Source: Marinobacter sp. ATCH36 (GTDB taxonomy: Bacteria; Pseudomonadota; Gammaproteobacteria; Pseudomonadales; Oleiphilaceae). Taken from it: a stretch of 64,000 nt of DNA. This document shows, one piece after another, positions 26,294 to 35,192 of the stretch. Location of the stretch: NCBI RefSeq assembly GCF_023555055.1, contig NZ_JAMJPL010000006.1, positions 1 to 64,000 of the forward strand. Reading direction: 5' to 3'. Positions within the stretch are counted from its first letter, which is position 1, and each line of letters begins with the position of its first letter. The translations under genes and the position numbers were made by a program. The notes beneath the pieces are model-generated. The model was not told the DNA's origin. It made no database searches and saw only the letters and a program-made list of their open reading frames with translations.

Positions 26294-27517
26294 ATGTCAG
26301 GCACCCTGTCACACCTGCGTGTTCTCGATCTTTCCAGAGTCCTTGCCGGCCCCTGGGCCGGTCAGATGCTGGGAGATCTGGGTGCGGAAATTATCAAGAT
26401 CGAGCGCCCGGGAAGTGGTGACGACACCCGTTCCTGGGGGCCGCCCTATTTCCAGGGGGCTGACGGTAGTGTCGAGCTTTCTGCCTACTTTCTGACTGCC
26501 AACCGAAACAAACAGTCCCTGGCGGTGGATATTTCTCATCCGGAGGGCCAGCAGCTGATCCGCAAACTGGTGGCCGAATCCGATGTAGTGCTGGAAAATT
26601 TCAAAGTGGGTTGCCTCAAAAAATATGGCCTGGATTATGACAGTCTGAAACGAATCAATCCGAAACTCATCTACTGTTCAATTACCGGGTTTGGCCAGGA
26701 TGGCCCCTACGCGAATCGCCCCGGTTATGATTTCCTGATCCAGGCCATGGGCGGGTTGATGAGTATCACCGGGCAGCCGGAGGGCGATCCTGGTGCCGGG
26801 CCGATGAAGGTCGGTGTGGCACTGACGGACATCATGACCGGGCTTTATGCCACCATTGGTGTACTTGCTGCCCTCAGCCACCGGGACCGGACGGGAGAGG
26901 GGCAGTATGTGGAGGCTGCCCTGCTGGATGTGCAGGTGGCCTGCCTGGCCAACCAGGCAATGAATTATCTGACCACGGGTACAGCCCCGGCCAGGATGGG
27001 GAATGCTCATCCCAACATCGTTCCTTACCAGGATTTCCCTACTGCAGACGGTGATATGGTGCTGACAGTGGGCAATGATCAGCAGTTTGCCCGGCTCTGT
27101 GACGTACTCGGGCATGCAGAGTGGGCTGCCGATGAGCGCTTTGTGACAAACCGTGCCCGAGTGGCCAATCGCGGGGAGCTGATTCCGAAACTCAGGCAGG
27201 CTACGGTGATGCGGTCCACCGCTGAATGGCTGGAGGTTCTGGAGCGGGCAGGGGTGCCTTGCGGGCCAGTAAACACCCTGGATCAGGTATTTGACGACCC
27301 TCAGGTTCTGGCTCGAGGTATGCGACAGACTGTTCCCCATCCTTACCTGGGGGAGGTGCCAACCGTCGGCAATCCGATCAAGCTTAAACTGACACCTGTA
27401 ACCTATCGCACGGCCCCGCCATTGTTGGGGCAACAGTCAGCCCCGATTCTCCGGCGCCTGGCTGGATTGTCCTCTGCGGAGATTGAGGATCTCAGAGATC
27501 GTGGTGTTATCTCTTGA
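26294..27517 (+). CDS. Class III (CaiB/BaiF) CoA-transferase, glutarate-CoA-transferase-like
   Basis: This 407-residue formyl-CoA-transferase-family protein has VLDLSRVLAGPWAGQMLGDLGAE at the N-terminus (shown in part) and the catalytic Asp in GYDFLIQAMGG. Its pattern (IKIERPG.GDDTR.WGPP, NRNKQSLAVD, CSITGFGQ, HPNIVPYQ) closely follows human SUGCT, the succinyl-CoA:glutarate CoA-transferase, as I recall that sequence. Coupled to the semialdehyde dehydrogenase, it would convert the resulting dicarboxylate to its CoA ester. Other short dicarboxylates or hydroxyacids are possible. Confidence 0.85.
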   Translation: MSGTLSHLRVLDLSRVLAGPWAGQMLGDLGAEIIKIERPGSGDDTRSWGPPYFQGADGSVELSAYFLTANRNKQSLAVDISHPEGQQLIRKLVAESDVVLENFKVGCLKKYGLDYDSLKRINPKLIYCSITGFGQDGPYANRPGYDFLIQAMGGLMSITGQPEGDPGAGPMKVGVALTDIMTGLYATIGVLAALSHRDRTGEGQYVEAALLDVQVACLANQAMNYLTTGTAPARMGNAHPNIVPYQDFPTADGDMVLTVGNDQQFARLCDVLGHAEWAADERFVTNRARVANRGELIPKLRQATVMRSTAEWLEVLERAGVPCGPVNTLDQVFDDPQVLARGMRQTVPHPYLGEVPTVGNPIKLKLTPVTYRTAPPLLGQQSAPILRRLAGLSSAEIEDLRDRGVIS

Positions 27518-27623
27518 CCTAAGTTTTCTATAATTGGGTTAAAGGCGAGCTGGAGAGGTTTCGCGCTATTGAAGTGTATTCCGTGGCGCAAGGCCTGGGT
27601 GGCAGCCGTTGCCAGGAGGTTAC

Positions 27624-28097
27624 ATGTTTCACGACGCGTTACTGAAGCTCGTGCCTCTTGTTTTGCTGACTACCCTGGCGGTCGGTTTGCCGGATTATGC
27701 GGTGGCGGTGGAAGTCGCACGTGTATCCCGTCAAGGCCCGGACGAGATTCATGCCACGGTCTTGGTTCCGGCCCCGGTAGGTCGGGTACTGACGTTTCTC
27801 GAGGAACCTTGCCATTTACGACGATGGGTGCCAAAACTGGGTTCGCTGAGAATTCTGGCAAGGCCGCGCGAGAACCAGACTCTGGTGTATATGGCGACGG
27901 ATTTTTCCTGGCCGATGCCCCCTCGCGACAGTGTCACTCTGTTTACCCGTCGCCAAGGCCCGCCGATAACTCTGGATATGCAATCTCGGCCAAATGCCCT
28001 GCCAGAGATGCCCGGCACCAGCGGGTACAGGGTTTTCCCTTCTTGCGCACCTCACGATTTCTGGCCAGTTTCGATGCGGGTGAGTTGTCAGAAGTAG
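27624..28097 (+). pseudogene. START-domain (SRPBCC) protein, C-terminally broken
   Basis: ATG 27624 follows AGGAGGT. A signal peptide with a leucine-rich core ends near DYAVA. Next comes the first two thirds of a START lipid-binding domain, with the typical strand-helix pattern: PAPVGRVLTFLEEPCHLRRWVP, then LVYMATDFSWPMPPRDSV. After about residue 135 (GTSGYRV) the START pattern stops and the frame runs out in unrelated sequence. Family members need another 60-80 residues. From about 28035 a different frame takes over with an unrelated protein, so a deletion fusing two genes out of frame is the simplest reading. Confidence 0.6.
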
Positions 28098-29326
28098 CCT
28101 ACCAGCGCTGGCTGATGCACCAGAATCACAAGGCTGTAGAAGGCCTGATGTTGGAATGGAAACGCCTGCCAGCGGCCACCCAGGGTCGGCTGAGCCATTA
28201 CTGGCCGGGCAGCAGGGCAGAGGTGAAACGTGCGCTGGTTGATTGTGGTAAGGCACTTGTAGGACGTCAGGCTGAGTTACCCCGGTTAACTGGCTTAACT
28301 CCCGAAGACCAGTATCACACCTGGAAACGTTGGGTTGGCCTTTACCCTCTGACGGCCCTGCCTTTCTATCTGGGGGTTGTCAGCGAGCACGGGTACCTCC
28401 AGAAAAAACAGCGCGAGTTTGCCAATACCGGCCCTGAGACAATCGGGCAATGGGCGCATTATGGCCGGCAGAGGCCTTCCCTCTCGCCTGACGAGGCATT
28501 GGCTTTGCTGCGTCGGCAGGCGCTTGATGAGCTGGGCATACCGCTGCTGTCTCCTGCTACTGAGTACCAGCTGCTTGATGCTTTTATGCCAGCGCTGGCG
28601 GTCAGGCATGGGGCTAGCGGCCTGGCCGCCAATGATCGCCCACTGCGACTGATAGCCGACGCTTCCGGAGCCATTCTGCGGGATATAAGCCAACCCGCCA
28701 TATATACCGATATCAGTTATGGGCGGTTTCAGGAGGAGATAACGATACAACTGAATTACAGTGTCTGGTTTGCGGAGCGCCGGGCTGATCAGTGGCTGGA
28801 TATACTTGCTGGCCAGTTCGACGGAATTACCTGGCGGGTTCATCTGTCGTCATCGGGGTCGGTTCTGGGCTATGACAAGATGCATCAGTGCGGGTGCTGG
28901 TATCAGTTTTTTCCCGCGGGTGGCTTCAGGTCTCAGCCAGCGTTGCCGGTTACTCAGGAGCCTTTCAATATCGGGAGAACGCTGGATCCAGAGTTTCAAC
29001 ATACCTTGTGGCTGGAATCCAATACGCATCACTTGCTGGGTGTGCAACCTGCTGGAATACCGCAGTCCGTAAAGCCGTTAAAGGTATTGCCCTACACACG
29101 ATTAAGAGCGCTAGCCAGCCCGGATGGGCGTTATTATAGTCCTTTTAACGCACAGGGGCTGGTTCCGGAGTCCCGGCGGCTGGAACGCTTCGTATTCTGG
29201 CCAACGGCCATTCCCAGCCCCGGCGCCATGCGTATCCACGGCACCCATGCCATTGCGTTCATCGGACAGCGACATTTTGATAACCCCCGAATACTTGACG
29301 AGTTGGGGGTGGTCTCAGAATTGTGA
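28037..29326 (+). CDS. Uncharacterised protein, N-terminus missing
   Basis: The coding frame is convincing from about 28037 (DAGELSEVAYQRWLMHQNHKA) to the stop, roughly 430 residues. The same frame further upstream reads through the START gene as a shadow. No credible start codon with a ribosome site lies at the junction. I recognise no domain. The protein is soluble-looking, rich in Trp and Tyr in its C-terminal half, and has no membrane segments. If the neighbouring START gene was fused by deletion, this gene lost its signal peptide or first exported segment at the same time. Confidence 0.45.
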   Translation, partial: PFLRTSRFLASFDAGELSEVAYQRWLMHQNHKAVEGLMLEWKRLPAATQGRLSHYWPGSRAEVKRALVDCGKALVGRQAELPRLTGLTPEDQYHTWKRWVGLYPLTALPFYLGVVSEHGYLQKKQREFANTGPETIGQWAHYGRQRPSLSPDEALALLRRQALDELGIPLLSPATEYQLLDAFMPALAVRHGASGLAANDRPLRLIADASGAILRDISQPAIYTDISYGRFQEEITIQLNYSVWFAERRADQWLDILAGQFDGITWRVHLSSSGSVLGYDKMHQCGCWYQFFPAGGFRSQPALPVTQEPFNIGRTLDPEFQHTLWLESNTHHLLGVQPAGIPQSVKPLKVLPYTRLRALASPDGRYYSPFNAQGLVPESRRLERFVFWPTAIPSPGAMRIHGTHAIAFIGQRHFDNPRILDELGVVSEL

Positions 29327-29334
29327 CGTGTGGT

Positions 29335-30132
29335 TCAATAACCCTTAAAGCGCGGTTTCCGCTTGGCCAGGAATGCGGACACCCCTTCGCTGAAATCAGT
29401 CGTCCTGGTCATTGCCAGGAAGGCCTGGCGCTCGGCTTCCAGATGCTCAGCCAGTGAATTGCCGCCGCTCGCCTGATCAACGAGCCGGCGAAAAGCACCA
29501 AATGCCTGGCCAGGCCCCTCCGCTGCCTTGGCAACCGTCGCTGTGAGTACACTTTCGAACTGTTCGTCTGGGGCCACGGTGTTAATAAGACCCCAGTCTC
29601 TGGCCTCTGGGGCTGCCAGTGTGCGGCCCAGAATCATCATTTCCGAAGCCCGACCAGCCCCAACCCTGTGGGGTAGAAACCAGCTGCCACCGCAGTCAGG
29701 AACGGCGCCGATGCCATTGTAGGCGACCAGAAATTTCGTATTCTCCTCAGCAACAATAATATCTGCCATCATTGCAAGGCTCAGCCCCGCGCCGGCAGCG
29801 ACCCCTTTGACTGCAGCGATCACCGGAGCATCCATACCGCGCAACAGCAGGATGGCCGGATTGACCGCGTCCAGTATGGCGCTGATGGTACCGCCTGCCT
29901 GATCAGGAGTTCCGGCCATGCTGGCGATATCCCCACCCGCCATAAAGGCTCGCCCCGCGCCAGTCAGAACCACGCATCGTACCCCCGGTAAGGCTTTCAA
30001 TTCCTGAACAGCGGCACGGAAAGCCTCTGCCAGGGGCACGTTGATCGCGTTCAAAGCTTCTGGCCTGTTGAAGGTAAGTGTTGCTACACCGGTTCCAGGG
30101 TCAAAGTGGGTGATTACCAATTGTTCTGCCAT
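29335..30132 (-). CDS. Enoyl-CoA hydratase/isomerase (PaaG-like crotonase)
   Basis: This 265-residue crotonase has the oxyanion-hole segments AFMAGGDI and GVAAGAGLSLAM. At the second catalytic position the sequence reads VPDCGGSWFLP, with Asp where hydratases have Glu, as in PaaG-type isomerases. It may therefore shift double bonds or hydrate ring-derived or unusual enoyl-CoAs rather than act as a classical hydratase. It is divergent from the second HAAT operon, with a palindromic site between them, and converges on the unknown gene to its left. It supplies a crotonase to the local acyl-CoA pathways. Confidence 0.85.
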   Translation of the reverse strand: MAEQLVITHFDPGTGVATLTFNRPEALNAINVPLAEAFRAAVQELKALPGVRCVVLTGAGRAFMAGGDIASMAGTPDQAGGTISAILDAVNPAILLLRGMDAPVIAAVKGVAAGAGLSLAMMADIIVAEENTKFLVAYNGIGAVPDCGGSWFLPHRVGAGRASEMMILGRTLAAPEARDWGLINTVAPDEQFESVLTATVAKAAEGPGQAFGAFRRLVDQASGGNSLAEHLEAERQAFLAMTRTTDFSEGVSAFLAKRKPRFKGY

Positions 30133-30167
30133 ATCGGGTTTTTCTCCCGCCGCAGTGCATCTGAAGA

Positions 30168-30186
30168 ACCTTACGCTGCGTAAGGT
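30168..30186. promoter_or_regulatory. Palindromic operator candidate
   Basis: ACCTTACGC and GCGTAAGGT form perfect 9-base arms around a single central base. The site lies between the divergent crotonase gene (start 30132) and the HAAT/ligase operon (start 30382), 36 bases before the crotonase start codon. TTACG..CGTAA half-sites are typical of TetR- or MerR-type regulators of acyl-CoA genes. No regulator gene is adjacent, so the cognate protein is unknown. Confidence 0.6.
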
Positions 30187-30381
30187 GGTTAGTGTCTGTC
30201 GGGTAATAGAATAGAAGAGTTTGCCTATTGTTGCCTGAATGGACTACTTTAAGTCAGGGTCGGGGCATGCCCCGATGACAAGAAAAAACAAGAATTACAA
30301 TCATCTTTAGGCGTGAGTTGGGTCGAGGCAATGCGTGTCAGCGCTCCTGTCTACCCGGCGCCAAGGGTGCCGGGAGGTGAA

Positions 30382-31197
30382 GTGAGCGTCCTCGATATCA
30401 GTAACCTGTCTTTGTCTTTTGGTGGTGTAAAGGCCTTGCAGGATGTCAGTTTCCGCGTGCCTGAAGGAACCGTTACCACTATCATCGGCCCGAACGGCGC
30501 AGGCAAAACGTCACTTTTCAACTGCATTTCCGGTTTCTACAAGCCCCAGCAAGGCACCATCAGCTATGAGGGTCAGGTGCTCTCAAGCGGTATCAAGCCG
30601 CCTCGTCGGGCCGCTCTGGGGTTGGCCCGAACCTTCCAGAATATTGCCCTGTTCCGGGGGATGACCGTACTCGACAACATCAAGCTGGGCGCCCATGTGC
30701 ACATGAAAAGCGGCCTGCTCAGTGCTCTGGCGTATTTCGGCCCGGCCCGCAGAGAGGAAATGGTGGTTCGCAAGGACGTGGAACAGCGCATCATCGATTT
30801 TCTGGAAATTGATCATATCCGTCGCCAGCCGGTGGCGAGCCTCTCCTACGGATTACAGAAGCGGGTGGAGCTGGCCCGGGCACTGGCCATGCAGCCGAAA
30901 GTGCTGATGCTGGATGAGCCAGTGGCCGGCATGAACCGGGAAGAGAAAGAAGACATGGCCCGTTTCATTCTGGATATCCGGGAGGAGTGGGGCATTACCG
31001 TGCTGATGGTGGAGCACGACATGGGCATGGTAATGGATATTTCCGACCACATTGTGGTGCTCAACTTCGGCCAGGTTATTACCGAGGGCCTGCCGTCCGA
31101 TGTTCAGAAGAATCCCGAGGTGATCAAGGCTTACCTTGGCAATAGTGACATCGACAGCCTGCGCAAGAAGCTTAATCCGGAAGGGGAGGCCGCCTGA
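30382..31197 (+). CDS. ABC transporter ATP-binding protein, LivG-type (second system)
   Basis: This 271-residue ATPase has Walker A GPNGAGKTS, the LivG-type signature region SYGLQKRVELARAL and Walker B VLMLDEPVAGM. The start is set at GTG 30382, placed correctly behind GGGAGGTGAA; in-frame GTG 30313 and ATG 30331 would add residues not expected for the family. It opens an operon of LivG-LivH-LivM-receptor-LivF-ligase. The gene order differs from the first importer at 19445, so this is not a recent tandem duplicate. Confidence 0.88.
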   Translation: MSVLDISNLSLSFGGVKALQDVSFRVPEGTVTTIIGPNGAGKTSLFNCISGFYKPQQGTISYEGQVLSSGIKPPRRAALGLARTFQNIALFRGMTVLDNIKLGAHVHMKSGLLSALAYFGPARREEMVVRKDVEQRIIDFLEIDHIRRQPVASLSYGLQKRVELARALAMQPKVLMLDEPVAGMNREEKEDMARFILDIREEWGITVLMVEHDMGMVMDISDHIVVLNFGQVITEGLPSDVQKNPEVIKAYLGNSDIDSLRKKLNPEGEAA

Positions 31198-32075
31198 TGG
31201 ATTGGTTGTTCTTCGGTGAAATCAGCCTCGCCGGCCTGGCCATGGGCGGACTTTATTCGCTGATCGCCCTGGGCTTTGTGATCATCTACAAAGCGACCCG
31301 GGTGATCAATTTCGCCATTGGCGAAATCATGATGTTTGCGGCCTATCTGTTTCTGGCCTTTGCCGGCGGCATGGAACTTTCGCCCTGGATTGCCCTGCCG
31401 ATGGCGGTGATCGGTGGCAGTATTCTGGGCGGAGTGATCGAGAAGACCATGATCCGGCCGATGCTGGGTGAATCTCCCATTTCGGTGGTCATGGTGACCA
31501 TCGGCATCGCCAGTATCCTGGTGGGCCTGGTGGAATTCATCTGGACTGCCGACCCGCAATTACTGCCCAGTTTCCTGCCACGGGAGCCGGTCTTCATCGG
31601 CCCACTCTATCTGGCGCCGAAGATTGCCTACGGATTCCTGATTGGTGCTGCGTTGTTGATCCTTTACCTGCTCTATTTCCGCTTCTCCCGGGGTGGTGTT
31701 GCGTTGAGGGCGACGGCCTCCGACCAGGCAGCGGCCTATTCCATGGGCATCAACGTGCGCCGGGTATTCAACATGGCATGGGTGTTCGGTTCTCTGGCCG
31801 CGTCGCTGGCGGGTGTGCTGGTGGCCGCCACCGGTGGCCTCAGCCCCCAGTTCGGAATCATCGGGCTGAGTGTGCTGGTGGTGGTGATAGTCGGTGGTCT
31901 GGACAGCATTCTGGGGGCGCTGATCGCTGGCGTGTTCATTGGTTGGCTGGAGACCGTAGCCGGCGCTTATCTGGGTGGCGAGTATCGTATGCCGGCGACC
32001 TTCCTGGTGCTGGCGGTGATTCTGGTTATTCGACCCTATGGCCTTTTTGGCACCCACGAAATAGAGCGAGTGTAA
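31197..32075 (+). CDS. ABC transporter permease, LivH-type (second system)
   Basis: This 292-residue membrane protein has about eight hydrophobic segments and the LivH-type opening GLYSLIALGFVIIYKATRVINFAIGE (partly quoted). The cytoplasmic loop AYSMGINVRRVFNMAW lies near residue 180. Its ATG shares a base with the stop of the upstream ATPase gene. Confidence 0.9.
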   Translation: MDWLFFGEISLAGLAMGGLYSLIALGFVIIYKATRVINFAIGEIMMFAAYLFLAFAGGMELSPWIALPMAVIGGSILGGVIEKTMIRPMLGESPISVVMVTIGIASILVGLVEFIWTADPQLLPSFLPREPVFIGPLYLAPKIAYGFLIGAALLILYLLYFRFSRGGVALRATASDQAAAYSMGINVRRVFNMAWVFGSLAASLAGVLVAATGGLSPQFGIIGLSVLVVVIVGGLDSILGALIAGVFIGWLETVAGAYLGGEYRMPATFLVLAVILVIRPYGLFGTHEIERV

Positions 32076-32076
32076 G

Positions 32077-33120
32077 ATGCGCATCGGTGACGCAAAACAG
32101 AGCTACGAGGCCGATGAGGCGATCTGGACCACGCCTACCCAAAAAATGTGGTTTGGTCTGTTCCTGCTGATTCTGCTGGTGTTTCCGTTCATGGCCGATT
32201 CCTACCTGCTTTATCTTGGCTGCCTGGTGGGTATTGCCGTGATCAGCACTACCGGCCTGAACATCCTGACCGGCTTTACCGGACTGATTTCCCTGGGGCA
32301 AGCGGGGTTCATGGGCGTTGGCGCCTATACCGTGGCCTGGCTCTCGGTTAATACCGGCCTGCCATTTCCGATAACTCTGGTGCTGGCCGGGCTGATGGCT
32401 GCCGCTGTCGGTATTCTGGTGGGCCTGCCCTCGCTGCGGGTCAAGGGGTTGTACCTGGCTATTGCCACCCTGGCGGCCAGCGTGTTCCTGCATTTCATTT
32501 TTGCCGAGTGGGAATCGGTCACCGGCGGTATGGGCGGCCTGAGCCTGGAACCGGCGCACCTGTTCGGGTGGTCGTTCCAGAGTGATTTCATGATGTATTT
32601 CATCATCGTGCCGTTGGCGGTGCTGATGGTTCTCGCCGCCGCCAATGTGTTCCGGACCCGGATTGGCAGGGCCTTCATCGCCATTCGTGATCGGGATATT
32701 TCCGCCGAGATTCTCGGTATTGATCTTTTGCGCTACAAGCTGATGTCCTTCGCACTCAGCTCATTCTATGCCGGGGTGGCCGGTGGCCTGTTCGCTTATT
32801 TTTACCGGGTAGTCACACCGGAGAGCTTTCCTCTTTCCATGTCGATTTTCTATCTCGCGGCGGTCATCGTCGGCGGTATGGGTAATATTCTGGGAGGCAT
32901 ACTTGGTGCGGCCTTCATGACTCTGGTTCCGGAAGCTCTGAAATTGCTGACTGCGGCCCTGACGCCGTTTTACCCCAATGCCCCCGTGTTCATGTCGCCG
33001 ATGCTGGAGATTATTTTCGGCGCCCTGATTGTAGGCTTTCTGATTTTCGAACCCCATGGCCTCGCGGAAATATGGCATCGCATTCGCCGTTTTTTCCGCC
33101 TGTGGCCATTCCAGAATTAA
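32077..33120 (+). CDS. ABC transporter permease, LivM-type (second system)
   Basis: This 347-residue membrane protein has a soluble N-terminal stretch of about 25 residues, then multiple membrane segments. The LivM signature GLISLGQAGFMGVGAY lies near residue 68, and the coupling loop AIRDRDISAEILGIDLLRYK near residue 194 (abridged family motif). It follows the LivH-type gene by one base and partners it in the channel. Confidence 0.9.
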   Translation: MRIGDAKQSYEADEAIWTTPTQKMWFGLFLLILLVFPFMADSYLLYLGCLVGIAVISTTGLNILTGFTGLISLGQAGFMGVGAYTVAWLSVNTGLPFPITLVLAGLMAAAVGILVGLPSLRVKGLYLAIATLAASVFLHFIFAEWESVTGGMGGLSLEPAHLFGWSFQSDFMMYFIIVPLAVLMVLAAANVFRTRIGRAFIAIRDRDISAEILGIDLLRYKLMSFALSSFYAGVAGGLFAYFYRVVTPESFPLSMSIFYLAAVIVGGMGNILGGILGAAFMTLVPEALKLLTAALTPFYPNAPVFMSPMLEIIFGALIVGFLIFEPHGLAEIWHRIRRFFRLWPFQN

Positions 33121-33165
33121 CGGTTTTTGCAACACCAACAACAAGAAGCTGCAAGGAGAAGAACC

Positions 33166-34374
33166 ATGTTCAGAAACGTTCTTAAGAAAGGTCGTCGGCT
33201 CGCCGGGCTCGGCAGCCTGGTTGCTGCCTTAACAGTAGCCGCCCCAACCATGGCCCAGGACAAGGAGCCCATCGTCTTCGGTGGCTCCATACCACTGTCC
33301 GGCGTATTTGCTTTTGCCGGCATTCACATCCACGCGGGTCTGACGGATTACACCGACTGGATTAACAGCGAAGGCGGAATCAATGGCCATCCGGTGAAGT
33401 ATGTGATGGAAGATACTGCCTACGAGGTGGACCGTTCGGTGGCCGCTTTCAAAAAGATTTCCGGCAGTGAATCACCGGCGACCTATTACGGTGACAGCAC
33501 CGGGTTCATGAAGTCGATCGCCTCGGAGCTGAACAGCCAAGGTAATACGCTGATGAGTGGCGCGTCCTTCGCGACTGCGCTGACGGATAATGAGCAGTAT
33601 CCGTATCAGTTTATCCCGGGCCCCAACTACACCCAGATGTTTGGCATCATTCTGGAATACATTGCCTCCCAGGGCGAGGGCGGAGACATGCCCACGGTCG
33701 CGTTTGTGTACAGTGATACCGAGTTTGGCAAGGACCCCATCGAGAACGGCAAGGACCGGGCCGCAGAGCTGGGTATTGAAGTGGTTGAAGATATCGTCAC
33801 CAAGCCCGGTAGCGTGGATGTCTCCGCCGAGGTTCTGAAGCTGCGCCGGGTTCGTCCCGATTACGTGGTATTCCACGGCTACGTGCTGTCCCCGATCAAC
33901 GAGTTCATGGTACAGATGCGCCAGATGGGCCTGGACACCCAGTTCATGGGCACCTTCTGGTCCTCGGACAAGCTGATCATCGACAAGATGGGTGCGGATG
34001 CTGACGGCTACATGGGCGTCATGCCCTATAACTACTACGACAGTGAGGAAAGCGGGCCAATGCTGGATGCGCTTCGGGCCCAGGCCGAGAAGAGCGACCC
34101 GGAAGCGGGCTACCGCCCCACGGGCTACATGCAGGGCTGGTTCAATGCCATGGTGTGGACCGAGGTGGTCAAGCGCACACTTGATGCTGGTAAGGAACTG
34201 ACCGGTGACAATATGGCCGAGGCACTGGCTTCCATCGAGGACTGGGATACCGGCGGCATCATCGGTATTCCGGTTACGGTCAGGGACATGTCTTTCCCGG
34301 TGGGCCGAATCTGGCGGGTCAATGCCGAAGAAGGCCGTTATGAGCCGGTATCGGACTGGATTCACCTCGACTGA
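33166..34374 (+). CDS. Branched-chain-type ABC transporter substrate-binding protein (second system)
   Basis: This 402-residue periplasmic binding protein has a twin-basic-rich signal peptide ending APTMAQ before DKEPIVFGG. It shows the type I fold motifs of HAAT receptors (IVFGGSIPLSGVFAFAG). ATG 33166 is chosen because AAGGAGAAG lies just upstream. It sits between LivM- and LivF-type genes, an arrangement often seen in importers linked to aromatic or fatty acid degradation. The ligase ending the operon suggests a carboxylic acid substrate. Confidence 0.88.
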   Translation: MFRNVLKKGRRLAGLGSLVAALTVAAPTMAQDKEPIVFGGSIPLSGVFAFAGIHIHAGLTDYTDWINSEGGINGHPVKYVMEDTAYEVDRSVAAFKKISGSESPATYYGDSTGFMKSIASELNSQGNTLMSGASFATALTDNEQYPYQFIPGPNYTQMFGIILEYIASQGEGGDMPTVAFVYSDTEFGKDPIENGKDRAAELGIEVVEDIVTKPGSVDVSAEVLKLRRVRPDYVVFHGYVLSPINEFMVQMRQMGLDTQFMGTFWSSDKLIIDKMGADADGYMGVMPYNYYDSEESGPMLDALRAQAEKSDPEAGYRPTGYMQGWFNAMVWTEVVKRTLDAGKELTGDNMAEALASIEDWDTGGIIGIPVTVRDMSFPVGRIWRVNAEEGRYEPVSDWIHLD

Positions 34375-34382
34375 GGGGCTGT

Positions 34383-35192
34383 ATGGAAGCCTTACTGGAA
34401 ATCGATAACATCGAGGTGGTTTACAACAAGTCAGTGCAGGTCCTTCGGGGCCTGTCACTGCGGGTGCCCGAGGGCGCAATTGTGGCGCTACTCGGCTCCA
34501 ACGGTGCCGGTAAATCCACCACATTGAAAAGTGTTTCCGGCCTGTTGACCCTGGAAGACGGTGAAGTGACAGCCGGAGAAGTCCGTTTCCGGGGCAAGGA
34601 TGTGAAGGGTACGGCTCCCGAGAAACTGGTGCGAAATGGCTTGTTCCATGTCATGGAAGGTCGCCGTGTGTTTGAGGATCTCACCGTTGAGGAAAATCTG
34701 ATTGCCGCCACCTACGCGCTGACTGGCAACAAGCCATCCCTTAGCGACAGCTATGAGACGGTCTACAACTACTTTCCGCGACTGAAGGATCGCCGCAAGC
34801 AGCTGGCGGGGTACCTGTCCGGCGGCGAACAGCAGATGTTGGCCCTGGGCCGGGCGCTGATTGCTCAACCGAAGCTTATTATGCTGGATGAACCCTCGCT
34901 GGGTCTGGCACCGTTGCTGGTGGAGGAAATTTTCACCATTGTGTCGCGAATCAACCGCGAGCAAGGCACGGCGATTTTGTTGGTGGAACAGAATGCGGCG
35001 GTTTCTCTCGCGATAGCCTCATACGGATACATCATGGAGAACGGCAAGATTGTGATCGACGGCCCTGCCGACAAGCTTACCGCCAACGAGGATGTCCGGG
35101 AATTTTATCTGGGCGTGGGCGGCAAGGAAGGCGAAGCTCGCAGTTACCGTGACATCAAGCACTACAAACGCCGTAAACGGTGGCTTTCATGA
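34383..35192 (+). CDS. ABC transporter ATP-binding protein, LivF-type (second system)
   Basis: This 269-residue ATPase has Walker A GSNGAGKST, ABC signature LSGGEQQMLALG and Walker B LIMLDEPSLGLAP. Its C-terminus carries a basic extension of about 25 residues (DIKHYKRRKRWLS at the end) beyond the normal LivF length. The stop overlaps the ATG of the ligase gene (ATGA), so ATPase and ligase are translationally coupled. Confidence 0.9.
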   Translation: MEALLEIDNIEVVYNKSVQVLRGLSLRVPEGAIVALLGSNGAGKSTTLKSVSGLLTLEDGEVTAGEVRFRGKDVKGTAPEKLVRNGLFHVMEGRRVFEDLTVEENLIAATYALTGNKPSLSDSYETVYNYFPRLKDRRKQLAGYLSGGEQQMLALGRALIAQPKLIMLDEPSLGLAPLLVEEIFTIVSRINREQGTAILLVEQNAAVSLAIASYGYIMENGKIVIDGPADKLTANEDVREFYLGVGGKEGEARSYRDIKHYKRRKRWLS

